From an uncultured bacterium (GTDB lineage: Bacteria > Actinomycetota > Coriobacteriia > Coriobacteriales > Coriobacteriaceae), in assembly GCA_905215275.1 (NCBI GenBank), contig CAJMPE010000052.1, positions 1 to 11,440 on the forward strand: 11,440 nt of DNA, given 5' to 3'. Position 1 is the first letter of the stretch; every line of letters begins with the position of its first letter. The position numbers and the translations under genes are program-made. Shown here piece after piece: positions 1 through 7,436 of this stretch. The notes beneath the pieces are model-generated. The model was not told the origin of the DNA. It saw only the letters and a program-made list of their open reading frames with translations, and did not search any database.

Positions 1-1
1 C

Positions 2-187
2 CCCCTGCTGGGGGACGGCAAGTACGGCGACGGGCAGGTGAACCGCCGCTACGGCGAGACCCGGCAGGCCCTGTACTCCTACCGCCTGACCTTCGACTTC
101 CCCACGGACGCCGGCCTGCTGAATTACCTCCGGGGCCGCAGCTTTCAGGTGGAGAGCGTCCCCTTCCGGGAGAAATACTTCGGCTGA
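2..187 (+). CDS. RluA-family pseudouridine synthase, C-terminal end only
   Basis: An open frame enters from the left edge and stops at TGA 185-187, giving 61 residues. It opens with PLLGDGKYG, the late conserved block of RluA/RluC/RluD-type rRNA or tRNA pseudouridine synthases (compare HPxxGDxxYG). It continues with NRRYGETRQALYSYRLTF, the strand that closes the catalytic domain, and ends with a short EKYFG tail as in Clostridia homologues. Enzymes of this family isomerise uridine to pseudouridine in structured RNA. The catalytic Asp region lies outside the window, so the exact target cannot be named. The style (GDGKYGDGQVNR, DAGLLNYLRGRSF) looks like Oscillospiraceae rather than the actinobacterial genes to the right. 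A strong terminator follows directly. Family assignment is good; source organism is inference. Confidence 0.7.
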   Translation, partial: PLLGDGKYGDGQVNRRYGETRQALYSYRLTFDFPTDAGLLNYLRGRSFQVESVPFREKYFG

Positions 188-193
188 CCGCCG

Positions 194-225
194 CCCCGGC
201 TGCCCGGTGCAGCCGGGGCTTTTTT
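194..225 (+). terminator. Rho-independent terminator of the RluA-like gene
   Basis: Perfect 9-bp stem CCCCGGCTG / CAGCCGGGG (194-202 with 210-218), a 7-nt loop, then C and six T (220-225). It begins seven bases after the TGA of the RluA-like gene, so it is the expected intrinsic terminator for that gene. Confidence 0.9.
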
Positions 226-230
226 CTGCC

Positions 231-418
231 ATTCCCCGGAAATCTCCGGCAAAAACCGTGCAGCGGTCCTGCACGCCGCAGGCCGTGATGTTCTGCCCGA
301 CGGCGCGCAGGGCGGCGCGGTCGTTGTCGCAGAACAGGCAGGATTCTGCCCCCCGCGACAAACACTCCAGCCCCAGCTGCCCCGAGCCCGCAAACAAATC
401 GAGCACGCGGGCGCCCGG
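231..418 (-). pseudogene. rsmD-like 16S rRNA methyltransferase fragment
   Basis: On the minus strand this reads ARVLDLFAGSGQLGLECL, then SRGAESCLFCDNDRAALRAV, then QNITACGVQDRC and VFAGDFRG. The VLDLFAGSGQLGxExLSRGA block is SAM-binding motif I of RsmD, the 16S rRNA guanine-966 N2-methyltransferase. The D at CDND fits the ribose-binding acidic residue. The N-terminal part of RsmD (about 40 residues) is missing at the right end, where the frame runs without a stop into an ABC transporter. The catalytic DPPY motif is missing at the left end, where the frame runs into the antisense of the RluA terminator. I searched the other minus frames nearby and found no DPPY. It is therefore a scrap truncated at both sides and cannot be functional. 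It is probably from the same foreign source as the RluA end; a decayed native gene is possible. Confidence 0.65.
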
Positions 419-1627
419 CACGTAGGAAAAGTCCACGGCATGGAAGCGCACGTCGCCGGCAAGCGGGACCAAGCCGCACGTGAGCTCGATGCCGTCGGCG
501 GCCACCGCGCGGCCCGACTCATCAACGGCTGCCACGTCATGCAAGTGCCCGTACGCGCCCACGCCCTGGCCCTCGGGAATCTTCCACGCCCACGCGGCGT
601 CGCCCGTCTGCACCAGCTCCACGCAGCCCTCGTCCACCTCGGGCTCAAGGTCCATAGCCGCAAACAGGCGCTCGGCACCGGCCAACGCGTTGAGCAAGAA
701 GTTGCCCAGCTGCGTAAACTGGTTGATGGGCATGGCCGCCTGGCGCACAAAGACCAGGTAGCTCGCGAGCGCGCCCACGTCGGCGAGTCCCTTGATGCAG
801 AGCATGCCGCCCGCCACGGCGACGATGGCATAGTTGACGTAGCCAATCACCACGGTCATGGGCACCATGGAGTTGGCATAGCTCACGGCGGCGGTGCCGG
901 TGCGGCGAAGCTCGTCGTTGCGGCAGGTGAAGCCGGCGACATTCGCCGCCTCGCGGTTAAAGACCTTAATGACCTTTTGGCCCGAGACCATCTCCTCGAC
1001 GTATCCGTCCAAGTCGCCGAGCGATGCCTGCTGGGCGGCAAAAAAGCGCTTGGAGCGGGCACCCGAGTAGCGCGCGTACAGCACAATGGCAACATCGCAC
1101 GCGAGCGTGATAATCGTGAGATGCCAGTTAAGAATGATGAGCATGGCTGTGGTGCCGATCACCTGAATGGTCGCCTGAATCACGTTGGCAAAGCTGTTGT
1201 TGAGTGCCTCGGAGACCGTGTCGACGTCGTTGGTGAAGAAGCTCATGATGTCGCCCGAGCGCGTACTGTCAAAGTAACTGAGCGGCAGCGTCTGGATGTG
1301 CGCGAACAAGTCGCGGCGAATATCGGACACCACGCGCTGGGCCGCGCGCACCATGATCCGCGAGTAACCCAAGGCCGAGAGCACGCCCGCGGCGTAGATG
1401 ACGGCCGTAAAGAGAACCTGCTTGGTGAGCAGCTCCTCCCCACCCGCGGCCAGGCCGTTGACGATGGGGCGCACCATATAGGTGCCGGCAAGACTCGCGA
1501 TGGCGGCGACGGAGGCCAGCACACCAACCACCAGCAGCGAGAACTTGGCATGCCCCATGTAGGAGAGCAAGCGGCGGAGCGTTCGACGCAGATTGGCCGG
1601 ACGAGCCTGAGCGGAAGTCTTAGGCAT
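416..1627 (-). pseudogene. ABC exporter half-transporter (TM288/MsbA type), ATPase domain lost at chimeric junction
   Basis: The ATG at 1627-1625 overlaps the stop of the preceding half-transporter by 8 bp, and an AAGGGGGTGA Shine-Dalgarno sits inside that gene's end, so the two are translationally coupled. About 405 residues are normal: a short basic N-terminus, then the six-helix ABC exporter domain. Family landmarks include the intracellular-loop segments LPLSYFDSTRSGDIMSFFTN and GQKVIKVFNRE, and AGAERLFAAMD at the end of the membrane domain. An acidic linker with AWAWKIP follows, and then GDVRFHAVDFSYVPG, the first strands of the ATPase domain. At that point (about 405-420) the frame switches to RsmD-like sequence. 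Walker A, signature, Walker B and H-loop are all absent. The full-length partner should have the catalytically competent ATPase site of the heterodimer. The frame stays open to the left edge only by chance. Confidence 0.85.
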
Positions 1628-3443
1628 GGCGCTCACCCCCTTCCGGGGATGATCCGTATGCGACGGAGGAAAACAGATCGTACGCGTTGTCGGCATCACC
1701 GTCGTCGCTCGCATCACCCGCGAACTCCATCTGCGAGGCGTAAATCTCCTGGTAGATGTTGTCACCTGCTAGCAGTTCCTCATGCGTGCCCACGCCGTGA
1801 ATGCGGCCGTCATCCAGCACCACGATGCGGTCGGCATCCATCACGCTTGCGATACGCTGGGCGATGATGATCACCGTCGTGTCGGGAATCTGGGCGATAT
1901 GCTCGCGGATCTTGGCGTCGGTCGCCATATCGACCGCACTGGTCGAGTCGTCAAAAATGAGCACGCGCGGATGTTTGAGCAACGTACGCGCAATGCACAG
2001 GCGCTGCTTCTGGCCGCCCGAAACACCGGCGCTACCCTGGCCCAACTCGCCGTCGAGACCGCCGATGCGGTCCAGAAACTCGTCCACGCACGCCGCACGG
2101 CAGGCATCCAACAACTCCTCGTCGGTGGCATCGGGCGCGCCCCACTGCAGGTTCTCGCGCACGGCGCCCGTAAACAGCACGTTCTTTTGCAGCACAATGC
2201 CCACCGCATCGCGTAGGGCAACCAGGTCGTAGTCGCGCACGTCGCGCCCGCCCACGAGCACGGCGCCCTCGGTCGCGTCGTACAGGCGCGCGATGAGCTG
2301 CACGAGCGAGCTCTTGCCCGAGCCCGTGCCGCCGAGCACGCCCACCGTGGAGCCCGGCTCGATGCGAAGGTCGATATGCTCGAGCACGTCCTCGACAGCA
2401 TCCGCGCGGTACTTAAACGACACATCGCGGAACTCGACACTTCCGTCGACAACTTCGCGCACAGCCGCGTCTGCCGCGGGCGCCTCGATAAGCGAGCGCT
2501 CATCGAGGACGTGCGAGATGCGCTCCACACTGGCGAGTGCGCGCGTAAGCAGCAAAAACACGTTGGAAATCATCATGAGCGAGTTCATGATCAGCAGCAC
2601 GTAGCTCATAAAGCCCGTGAGCGAGCCCACGCCCAGCTTGCCGGCGAGAATCATGCGGCCGCCAATCCACAGGATGGAGAGCGCAGCCACGTACATCGAC
2701 AGCTGAAACACCGGCAGATTGAGCACGGCGGTGCCGAAGGTCTTGGTCGCCGTGTCGGCAAGCTCGGTATTGACGGTGTCGAACTTGTCGCACTCGTGCT
2801 CGGCGCGCACGTAAGCCTTCACGGCGCGCACGGCGGTAAGGTCCTCTTGTACCACGCCGTTGAGGTGGTCCATCGAGGTCTGGAGTTGGCGGTAGAGCGG
2901 ACTGACGCGATAGGTGATGGCGCCCAGTACGATTGCCAGCACGGGCAAGATGATCGCAAAGACGGTGGCGAGCGGGCGCGACAGCATCAGCGCGTAGATA
3001 AGGCCGACGATAAGCGTCACCGGGCCGCGCACCATAGGGCGAAAGCCGTTGCCCACAGCATTTTGGATAACGGTGATGTCCGTGGTCATGCGGGTGACGA
3101 GCGAGCTGGCGTCGTAGTTGTCCAGGTTACCAAAAGCGAGCGTCTGAATCTTTTTGTACTCGGCCTCGCGCAGGTTAGCGCCTAGGCCCGAGGCAACGCG
3201 GGCGGATGTGCGGGCATAGCCCAAGCCCAATACCAGCGAAAACGCCGCACACACCAACATGTACGCGCCTTGCAGCAGCATGTAGTTGATGTCGCCCGCA
3301 GGCACGCCCACGTCGATGATGTTCGCCATGATAACCGGGATAAACAGCTCGAGCGCCGTCTCGGCCGTCACAAAGAGCACGCCGAGTATGGCGTCGCGAC
3401 GGTATTCCCCCAAGTAGGAAAACAGGATCTTGAGATTGCGCAC
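1620..3443 (-). CDS. ABC exporter half-transporter with degenerate ATPase site (TM287-like)
   Basis: 607 residues, full length for a fused membrane-ATPase half-transporter. The start is a GTG (3443-3441) with GGGGGA nine bases upstream; an ATG at 3453 is out of frame. The membrane domain spans about 1-305 with six helices. The ATPase domain spans about 335-575: Walker A GGTGSGKSS 371-379, Q-loop Gln419, signature VSGGQKQRL 474-482, Walker B VLIFDD 494-499, D-loop STSAVD 500-505. Two catalytic positions are changed. The general base after Walker B is Asp499 instead of Glu, and the switch histidine is Gln529 (IIIAQRIAS). This pattern defines the degenerate half of heterodimeric exporters such as TM287/288 and BmrCD, usually drug or lipid exporters of the inner membrane. 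The acidic C-terminal tail (577-607) is variable. It is the first gene of a two-gene operon with its own promoter at 3485-3512. The substrate cannot be told from sequence. Confidence 0.93.
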   Translation of the reverse strand: MRNLKILFSYLGEYRRDAILGVLFVTAETALELFIPVIMANIIDVGVPAGDINYMLLQGAYMLVCAAFSLVLGLGYARTSARVASGLGANLREAEYKKIQTLAFGNLDNYDASSLVTRMTTDITVIQNAVGNGFRPMVRGPVTLIVGLIYALMLSRPLATVFAIILPVLAIVLGAITYRVSPLYRQLQTSMDHLNGVVQEDLTAVRAVKAYVRAEHECDKFDTVNTELADTATKTFGTAVLNLPVFQLSMYVAALSILWIGGRMILAGKLGVGSLTGFMSYVLLIMNSLMMISNVFLLLTRALASVERISHVLDERSLIEAPAADAAVREVVDGSVEFRDVSFKYRADAVEDVLEHIDLRIEPGSTVGVLGGTGSGKSSLVQLIARLYDATEGAVLVGGRDVRDYDLVALRDAVGIVLQKNVLFTGAVRENLQWGAPDATDEELLDACRAACVDEFLDRIGGLDGELGQGSAGVSGGQKQRLCIARTLLKHPRVLIFDDSTSAVDMATDAKIREHIAQIPDTTVIIIAQRIASVMDADRIVVLDDGRIHGVGTHEELLAGDNIYQEIYASQMEFAGDASDDGDADNAYDLFSSVAYGSSPEGGERHA

Positions 3444-3484
3444 GCAGGTTCATCCCCCATCAAACGTTGTTCGCAAACGCACGT

Positions 3485-3512
3485 ATTATTGCGCGACAGG
3501 CGATGGTGTCAA
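3485..3512 (-). promoter_or_regulatory. Sigma-70-type promoter of the ABC exporter operon
   Basis: On the minus strand a perfect -35 TTGACA (3512-3507) is followed after 16 bp by AATAAT (3490-3485), five of six matches to the -10 consensus. The distance to the GTG start at 3443 is about 40 bp, leaving a short leader with a GGGGGA ribosome site. Confidence 0.75.
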
Positions 3513-3632
3513 GTGACGCGAAACCGATTTCTGCAAGGCTAACGAACGTGCCAAACAAGCATAGTGCGCATCTGTATTCAGTTGGAAATAATCGTGGGCC
3601 TCACTTTTTTCGCCCTGTCTTCGACTCAAACC

Positions 3633-3664
3633 TTGACTCTACAATCGTTGTAGGGTTTTCACTA
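3633..3664 (+). promoter_or_regulatory. Putative MATE promoter with dyad operator
   Basis: A -35-like TTGACT (3633-3638) abuts a perfect dyad CTACAA-TCG-TTGTAG (3639-3653), followed by weak -10 candidates around TTCACT/TCACTA (3658-3664) at a 19-20 bp spacing. A dyad filling an over-long spacer is how MerR-family regulators are placed at efflux-pump promoters. A TetR- or BlaI-type repressor would also fit a TACA/TGTA dyad. The site lies about 45-70 bp before the MATE start. The dyad is seen directly; the regulator class is inference. Confidence 0.5.
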
Positions 3665-3705
3665 AACTGGTACCTAAACGAACCAAGCCAGAAAGTACCC
3701 TGCCC

Positions 3706-5052
3706 ATGGAACACGACCTCACACGCGGCAATGTCCTCAAGACCATCGCGGTCTTTGCCCTGCCTTATATGCTCTCGTACTTTTTGCAGATGCTCTACGG
3801 CATGGCCGACCTGTACATGATGGGGCAGTTTAGCGGCGCCGCCGGCATCACCGCCGTGGGCAATGGCGCGCAGACGCTCTACATCATTACCGTGACGCTC
3901 GTGGGCCTGGCCATGGGAACGACGGTCATCGTCGGCCACGCCGTGGGCTCGCGCCGCTTCGACCGCGCCGAGACCGCCATCGGCAACACCATCACGCTGT
4001 TTATGGGTGTCTCGGTGGTGTTGGCCGCCATCTTGTTTGCACTATGCCCGCAGGTTGTGGCGCTCATTGGCACGCCGCCCGAGGCGGTCGAAGGCACCGC
4101 CGCCTACCTGCGTATCTGCTTTGTCGGCATTCCGTTTATTGCCGCATACAACATTCTCTCGGCCATCTTTCGCGGCCTGGGCGATTCGCGCTCGCCCATG
4201 TACGTGATCGGCGTGGCATGCATCATCAACATCGCGCTCGATTTTCTGTTTATCGGCCACATGGGGCTCGGCCCCGTGGGCGCGGCGCTCGGCACGGTAA
4301 CCGCCCAGACGGCAAGCGTTGCCCTCGCGCTCGTGTGGCTCAAGAGCCGTCGCACGAACATCCATGTTAAGCGCAGCGACCTGCGTCCCCAGCCCGAGGT
4401 GCTCGGCAGCATTCTTAAGATCGGCGTGCCCGTGGCCGTGCAGGACGGCTGTATCCAGGTGGCGTTTATGTTTATCACCGTCATCGCCAACCACCGAGGG
4501 CTCGTCGACGCCGCCGCCGTAGGCCTGGTCGAAAAGATGATCAGTTTCTTGTTCATTGTGCCGAGCTCCATGGGTGCCACCGTCAGCGCGCTCACGGCGC
4601 AAAACGCCGGCGCGGGCAAGGGCGATCGTGCACGTCAGGTGCTCAAGGACGCTATGACGATCTCGGTGGTGTACGGCTGCCTAATCACGGTGCTGATGTG
4701 GCTGGTGGCGCCGGCGTTTATCGGCTTTTTTGCCAAGGACGCCGCGGTGGTCGCGGCCGGCACCGGCTATATGCGCAGCTACATTTTCGACGCGATTTTT
4801 GCCGGCATCCACATTTGCTTTAGTGGCTTTTTCGCTGCGTATGGCAAGAGCTATATCGGCTTTGCGCACAACGTGCTGGCCGTGGCGCTCATTCGCGTGC
4901 CGGGCGCGTGGCTGCTGTCGAACGCCTATTCCGATACGTTGTTTCCCATGGGCATCGCTTCGCCGTGCGGATCAATTCTATCGGCGGTTATTTGCGTGAT
5001 GGCATTTACCGTGCTCAACCGCCGCGGAGCTTTTGACAAACTGATGGCGTAG
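3706..5052 (+). CDS. MATE-family multidrug efflux transporter
   Basis: 448 residues, the usual length, with twelve predicted membrane helices in two six-helix halves. MATE landmarks are visible: LPYMLSYFLQMLYGMADLYM in helix 1 (19-38), GHAVGSRR (77-84), FRGLGDSRSPM (155-165) with the GLGDxxxP block between helices 4 and 5, and SALTAQNAGAGKGDRAR (294-310) in the second half. These pumps expel cationic drugs and metabolites across the inner membrane using a Na+ or H+ gradient. The closest described types are the MepA/DinF-like bacterial MATEs, but the substrate is not readable. ATG 3706 is the only plausible start, as no ATG, GTG or TTG lies in frame close upstream, and the ribosome site (AGAAAG) is weak. 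The gene is divergent from the ABC exporter operon and convergent with ligA. A regulator remnant follows its stop after two bases. Confidence 0.93.
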   Translation: MEHDLTRGNVLKTIAVFALPYMLSYFLQMLYGMADLYMMGQFSGAAGITAVGNGAQTLYIITVTLVGLAMGTTVIVGHAVGSRRFDRAETAIGNTITLFMGVSVVLAAILFALCPQVVALIGTPPEAVEGTAAYLRICFVGIPFIAAYNILSAIFRGLGDSRSPMYVIGVACIINIALDFLFIGHMGLGPVGAALGTVTAQTASVALALVWLKSRRTNIHVKRSDLRPQPEVLGSILKIGVPVAVQDGCIQVAFMFITVIANHRGLVDAAAVGLVEKMISFLFIVPSSMGATVSALTAQNAGAGKGDRARQVLKDAMTISVVYGCLITVLMWLVAPAFIGFFAKDAAVVAAGTGYMRSYIFDAIFAGIHICFSGFFAAYGKSYIGFAHNVLAVALIRVPGAWLLSNAYSDTLFPMGIASPCGSILSAVICVMAFTVLNRRGAFDKLMA

Positions 5053-5054
5053 CG

Positions 5055-5150
5055 GGGCAATGCGAAATCGCCCTCATCGACGACATCATCAGCGACGACC
5101 CAGCGACCTACGTGACGCAGATCACGGTGCCGGTTGCCCCGGCAAAGTAA
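5055..5150 (+). pseudogene. C-terminal remnant of a GyrI-like effector-binding regulator (tentative)
   Basis: Two bases after the MATE stop, in another frame and without any start codon, 31 codons read GQCEIALIDDIISDD then PATYVTQITVPVAPAK and end at TAA 5148-5150. The pattern D-x-I-S-x-x-P-x-x-Y-V-T-x-I-x-V-P-V looks like the C-terminal strand of GyrI-like effector-binding domains, which end many MerR- and AraC-family regulators of drug efflux pumps. The codon choice resembles the neighbouring real genes. Everything upstream of this tail is missing, so it would be a deletion remnant. The match is from memory of the family pattern and is short, so chance resemblance is possible. Confidence 0.4.
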
Positions 5151-5188
5151 GAACCGCCCGGAAAGCATCGTGCTTCCGGGCGGTTCTT
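5149..5188. terminator. Bidirectional terminator between MATE and ligA
   Basis: A perfect 15-bp inverted repeat AAGAACCGCCCGGAA / TTCCGGGCGGTTCTT, extended inward by GCA/TGC with one bulged A and a TCG loop. Each arm supplies a TTCTT end on its own strand. It sits between the convergent MATE side and ligA and overlaps the TAA of the regulator remnant. The U tracts are short, but the stem is very stable. Confidence 0.85.
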
Positions 5189-5207
5189 CAATTTGACTAT
5201 TGATGCC

Positions 5208-7436
5208 TTATGCCTGGGGCACCTGACCAGTCGCCAGGATCTGCTCGAGTGCGTCCTCATCCAGCACGGGTACGCCCAGCTGCTCGGCCTTGGTGAGCTT
5301 GGAGCCCGCCTTGGGGCCGGCGACCAGATAGCTCGTCTTCTTCGACACACTGCCCGAAACCTTGGCGCCGAGCACCTTGAGCGCCGCGCCCGCCTCGTCG
5401 CGCGTGCGGTTGACGAGCGTGCCGGTGAGCACGAAGGTCAGGCCCGCGAGCGGCTGTGCGTCGGCGAGCTCGCCCGCCACGCCGGCATCGGCTGCGGCTT
5501 GCGCGTGCGCGGTACCCAAATCGACCTCGAGCGACAGGCCCGCCTGACGCAGGCGCTCCAGCACGGCAAGGTTCTCGGGCACGGCCAGGAACTGCTTGAC
5601 GCTCGCAGCAATCTTGGGACCGATGCCCTCGCACTCGGCGATGTCCTCTTCACTCGCCAAGACGAGCTTGTCAATCGACAGGAATCGCTCGGCGATGACC
5701 TCGCCCACGCTCTTGCCCACGTGGCGGATGCCCAGGGCAAACAGCACGCGACCGAGCGGCTGGCTCTTGGACTTGTTGAGCTCGGCGATGATTTTCTCGG
5801 CCGTCTTGAGGCCCACCGGAATGGGGTCGCCCTTCTTGACGCCCTTTTTGCTGTTGGAGCTGGCATAAGTGCGCCCCGTGTCCAGTCCGGCGATGTCGTC
5901 GACCGTGAGCTGGTAGAAGTCCGCGACATCGTGAATCAGGCCGGCGGCGATCATCTTGTCGACGATCTCGTCGCCCAAGCCGTCGACGTCCATGCAGCCG
6001 CGGCTCACCCAGTGGAGCAAGCGCTCCTTGAGCTGTGCGGGGCAGTCGATGGAGACGCAACGGTAAGCGACCTCACCATCCTCGTGGACCACGGGGCTGC
6101 CGCACACGGGGCAGGCCTCGGGCATCTGCCAGTCGACCGAATCGGCCGGGCGTTTGTCGAGCACCGGGCCCACGACCTCGGGGATTACGTCGCCCGCCTT
6201 GTGAACGATGATGGTGTCGCCCTCGCGCACGTTTTTGCGGCGGATCTCGTCGATGTTGTGCAGCGTGGCACGCGCGATGGTGGAGCCGGCAACCGTCACT
6301 GGGTCGAACTCGGCGACCGGCGTGAGCACACCGGTGCGGCCCACCTGGATGCGAATTTCGCGCAGGACGGTCTGCTTTTCCTCGGGCGGGAACTTAAAGG
6401 CAATGGCCCAGCGTGGTGCGCGGGCAGTAAAGCCCAGGTCGAGCTGCTGCTGGAAGCTGTCGACCTTTACGACCACGCCGTCGATGTCATAGTCCAAGTC
6501 ACCGCGATGCTCGAGGGCCTGGGCGCAGAACTCGTGGACCTCGGCCGGCGTGGCGCAGCGTGCCACGTTGGGGTTGACGCTAAAACCGGCACTGCGCAGC
6601 CAATCGAGGAACTCGCGCTGGCTGTGGACGTGCAGCGGATCGGTATCGGCGATGGCATAGATAAAGGTGGCCAGGTCGCGGCGCGCCGTAACCTTAGGAT
6701 CCTTCTGACGCAGGCTGCCAGCAGCGGCGTTGCGCGGGTTGGCGAAGGGGTCGCGGCCCTCGGCATCGGCCTCTTCATTCAGACGTACAAAGCTGCCTTT
6801 GGGCATATAGACCTCGCCGCGCACCTCAATCGTGCGCTCGCGGTCGGCGCCCATGTGGGCGAGCGCCGGCTCGGACAGGTGCATAGGCACGTCCTTGATG
6901 GTACGGACGTTGAGCGACACGTCCTCGCCCGTGGTGCCATCGCCACGCGTGGCCGCGCGCACAAAGGTGCCGTTTTGGTAGGTAAGCGCCACGCCCAGAC
7001 CGTCAATCTTTAGCTCGCAGGTATAGGTGACGCTGCCGGCACCGAGCGCATCCTCGGTGCGCTGGAGCCATGCGTCAAGCTCGTCCAGGTCCATGGCATC
7101 GTCCATGGAATACATGCGCGCCATGTGCGTGACCGGCGTAAACTGCTCGCTCACGTAGCCGCCCACGCGCTGGGTATAGCTGTCGGGCGTCACCAGGTCG
7201 GGGTAGGTGGCCTCGATTTCCTGCAGCTCAACGAGCATTTTGTCGAAGGCGGCGTCCGTGATCTCGGGCGCGTCGAGCATGTAGTAGCGGTACGCGTGGT
7301 AATCGAGCTCGTGGCGCAGCTCGGCCGCGCGCGCGGCGGCTTGGGCACGGGCATCGGCCGGTGCAGCGGTATCCGTGCTCGCTGGCGTTTCGGTATCGAT
7401 GTCCACGCCGTCACCAAACAGGCTCGATTGCTCCAT
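5208..7436 (-). CDS. ligA: NAD+-dependent DNA ligase LigA
   Basis: 742 residues from ATG 7436, chosen because GAAGGAG lies eight bases upstream; an ATG 18 codons earlier (7490) has no such site. LigA seals 3'-OH/5'-phosphate nicks in duplex DNA using NAD+ during replication and repair. Domains in order: Ia with the NAD-binding YHAYRYYMLDAPEITDAAFD (46-65), adenylation domain with KIDG at 143-146 (Lys143 takes the AMP), and an OB fold with GRTGVLTPVAEFDPV (366-380). Next come a zinc finger with Cys442, Cys445, Cys460 and Cys465, helix-hairpin-helix repeats to about 640, and a BRCT domain (about 659-742). All key residues are present. The first 35 residues are an acidic and Ala-rich extension. 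An insertion rich in Lys and Ser sits in the helix-hairpin-helix region at about 517-542. The gene stands alone between terminators, so it must have its own promoter, but I see no strong one. Confidence 0.98.
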   Translation of the reverse strand: MEQSSLFGDGVDIDTETPASTDTAAPADARAQAAARAAELRHELDYHAYRYYMLDAPEITDAAFDKMLVELQEIEATYPDLVTPDSYTQRVGGYVSEQFTPVTHMARMYSMDDAMDLDELDAWLQRTEDALGAGSVTYTCELKIDGLGVALTYQNGTFVRAATRGDGTTGEDVSLNVRTIKDVPMHLSEPALAHMGADRERTIEVRGEVYMPKGSFVRLNEEADAEGRDPFANPRNAAAGSLRQKDPKVTARRDLATFIYAIADTDPLHVHSQREFLDWLRSAGFSVNPNVARCATPAEVHEFCAQALEHRGDLDYDIDGVVVKVDSFQQQLDLGFTARAPRWAIAFKFPPEEKQTVLREIRIQVGRTGVLTPVAEFDPVTVAGSTIARATLHNIDEIRRKNVREGDTIIVHKAGDVIPEVVGPVLDKRPADSVDWQMPEACPVCGSPVVHEDGEVAYRCVSIDCPAQLKERLLHWVSRGCMDVDGLGDEIVDKMIAAGLIHDVADFYQLTVDDIAGLDTGRTYASSNSKKGVKKGDPIPVGLKTAEKIIAELNKSKSQPLGRVLFALGIRHVGKSVGEVIAERFLSIDKLVLASEEDIAECEGIGPKIAASVKQFLAVPENLAVLERLRQAGLSLEVDLGTAHAQAAADAGVAGELADAQPLAGLTFVLTGTLVNRTRDEAGAALKVLGAKVSGSVSKKTSYLVAGPKAGSKLTKAEQLGVPVLDEDALEQILATGQVPQA

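Noticed and set aside
145..846. Minus-strand frame of 233 codons spanning the chimeric junction
   Set aside because: It is out of frame with both the ABC and rsmD pieces and is Arg/Ser/Cys-rich, so it is a shadow.
440..1867. Long plus-strand open frame of 475 codons
   Set aside because: It is antisense to the two ABC transporter genes, His/Arg/Ala-rich, has no family likeness, and arises from GC-biased codons on the opposite strand.
5193..7013. Plus-strand open frame of 606 codons
   Set aside because: Exact antisense of ligA with skewed composition (His, Ala, Leu, Gly rich); a shadow of a clearly identified gene.
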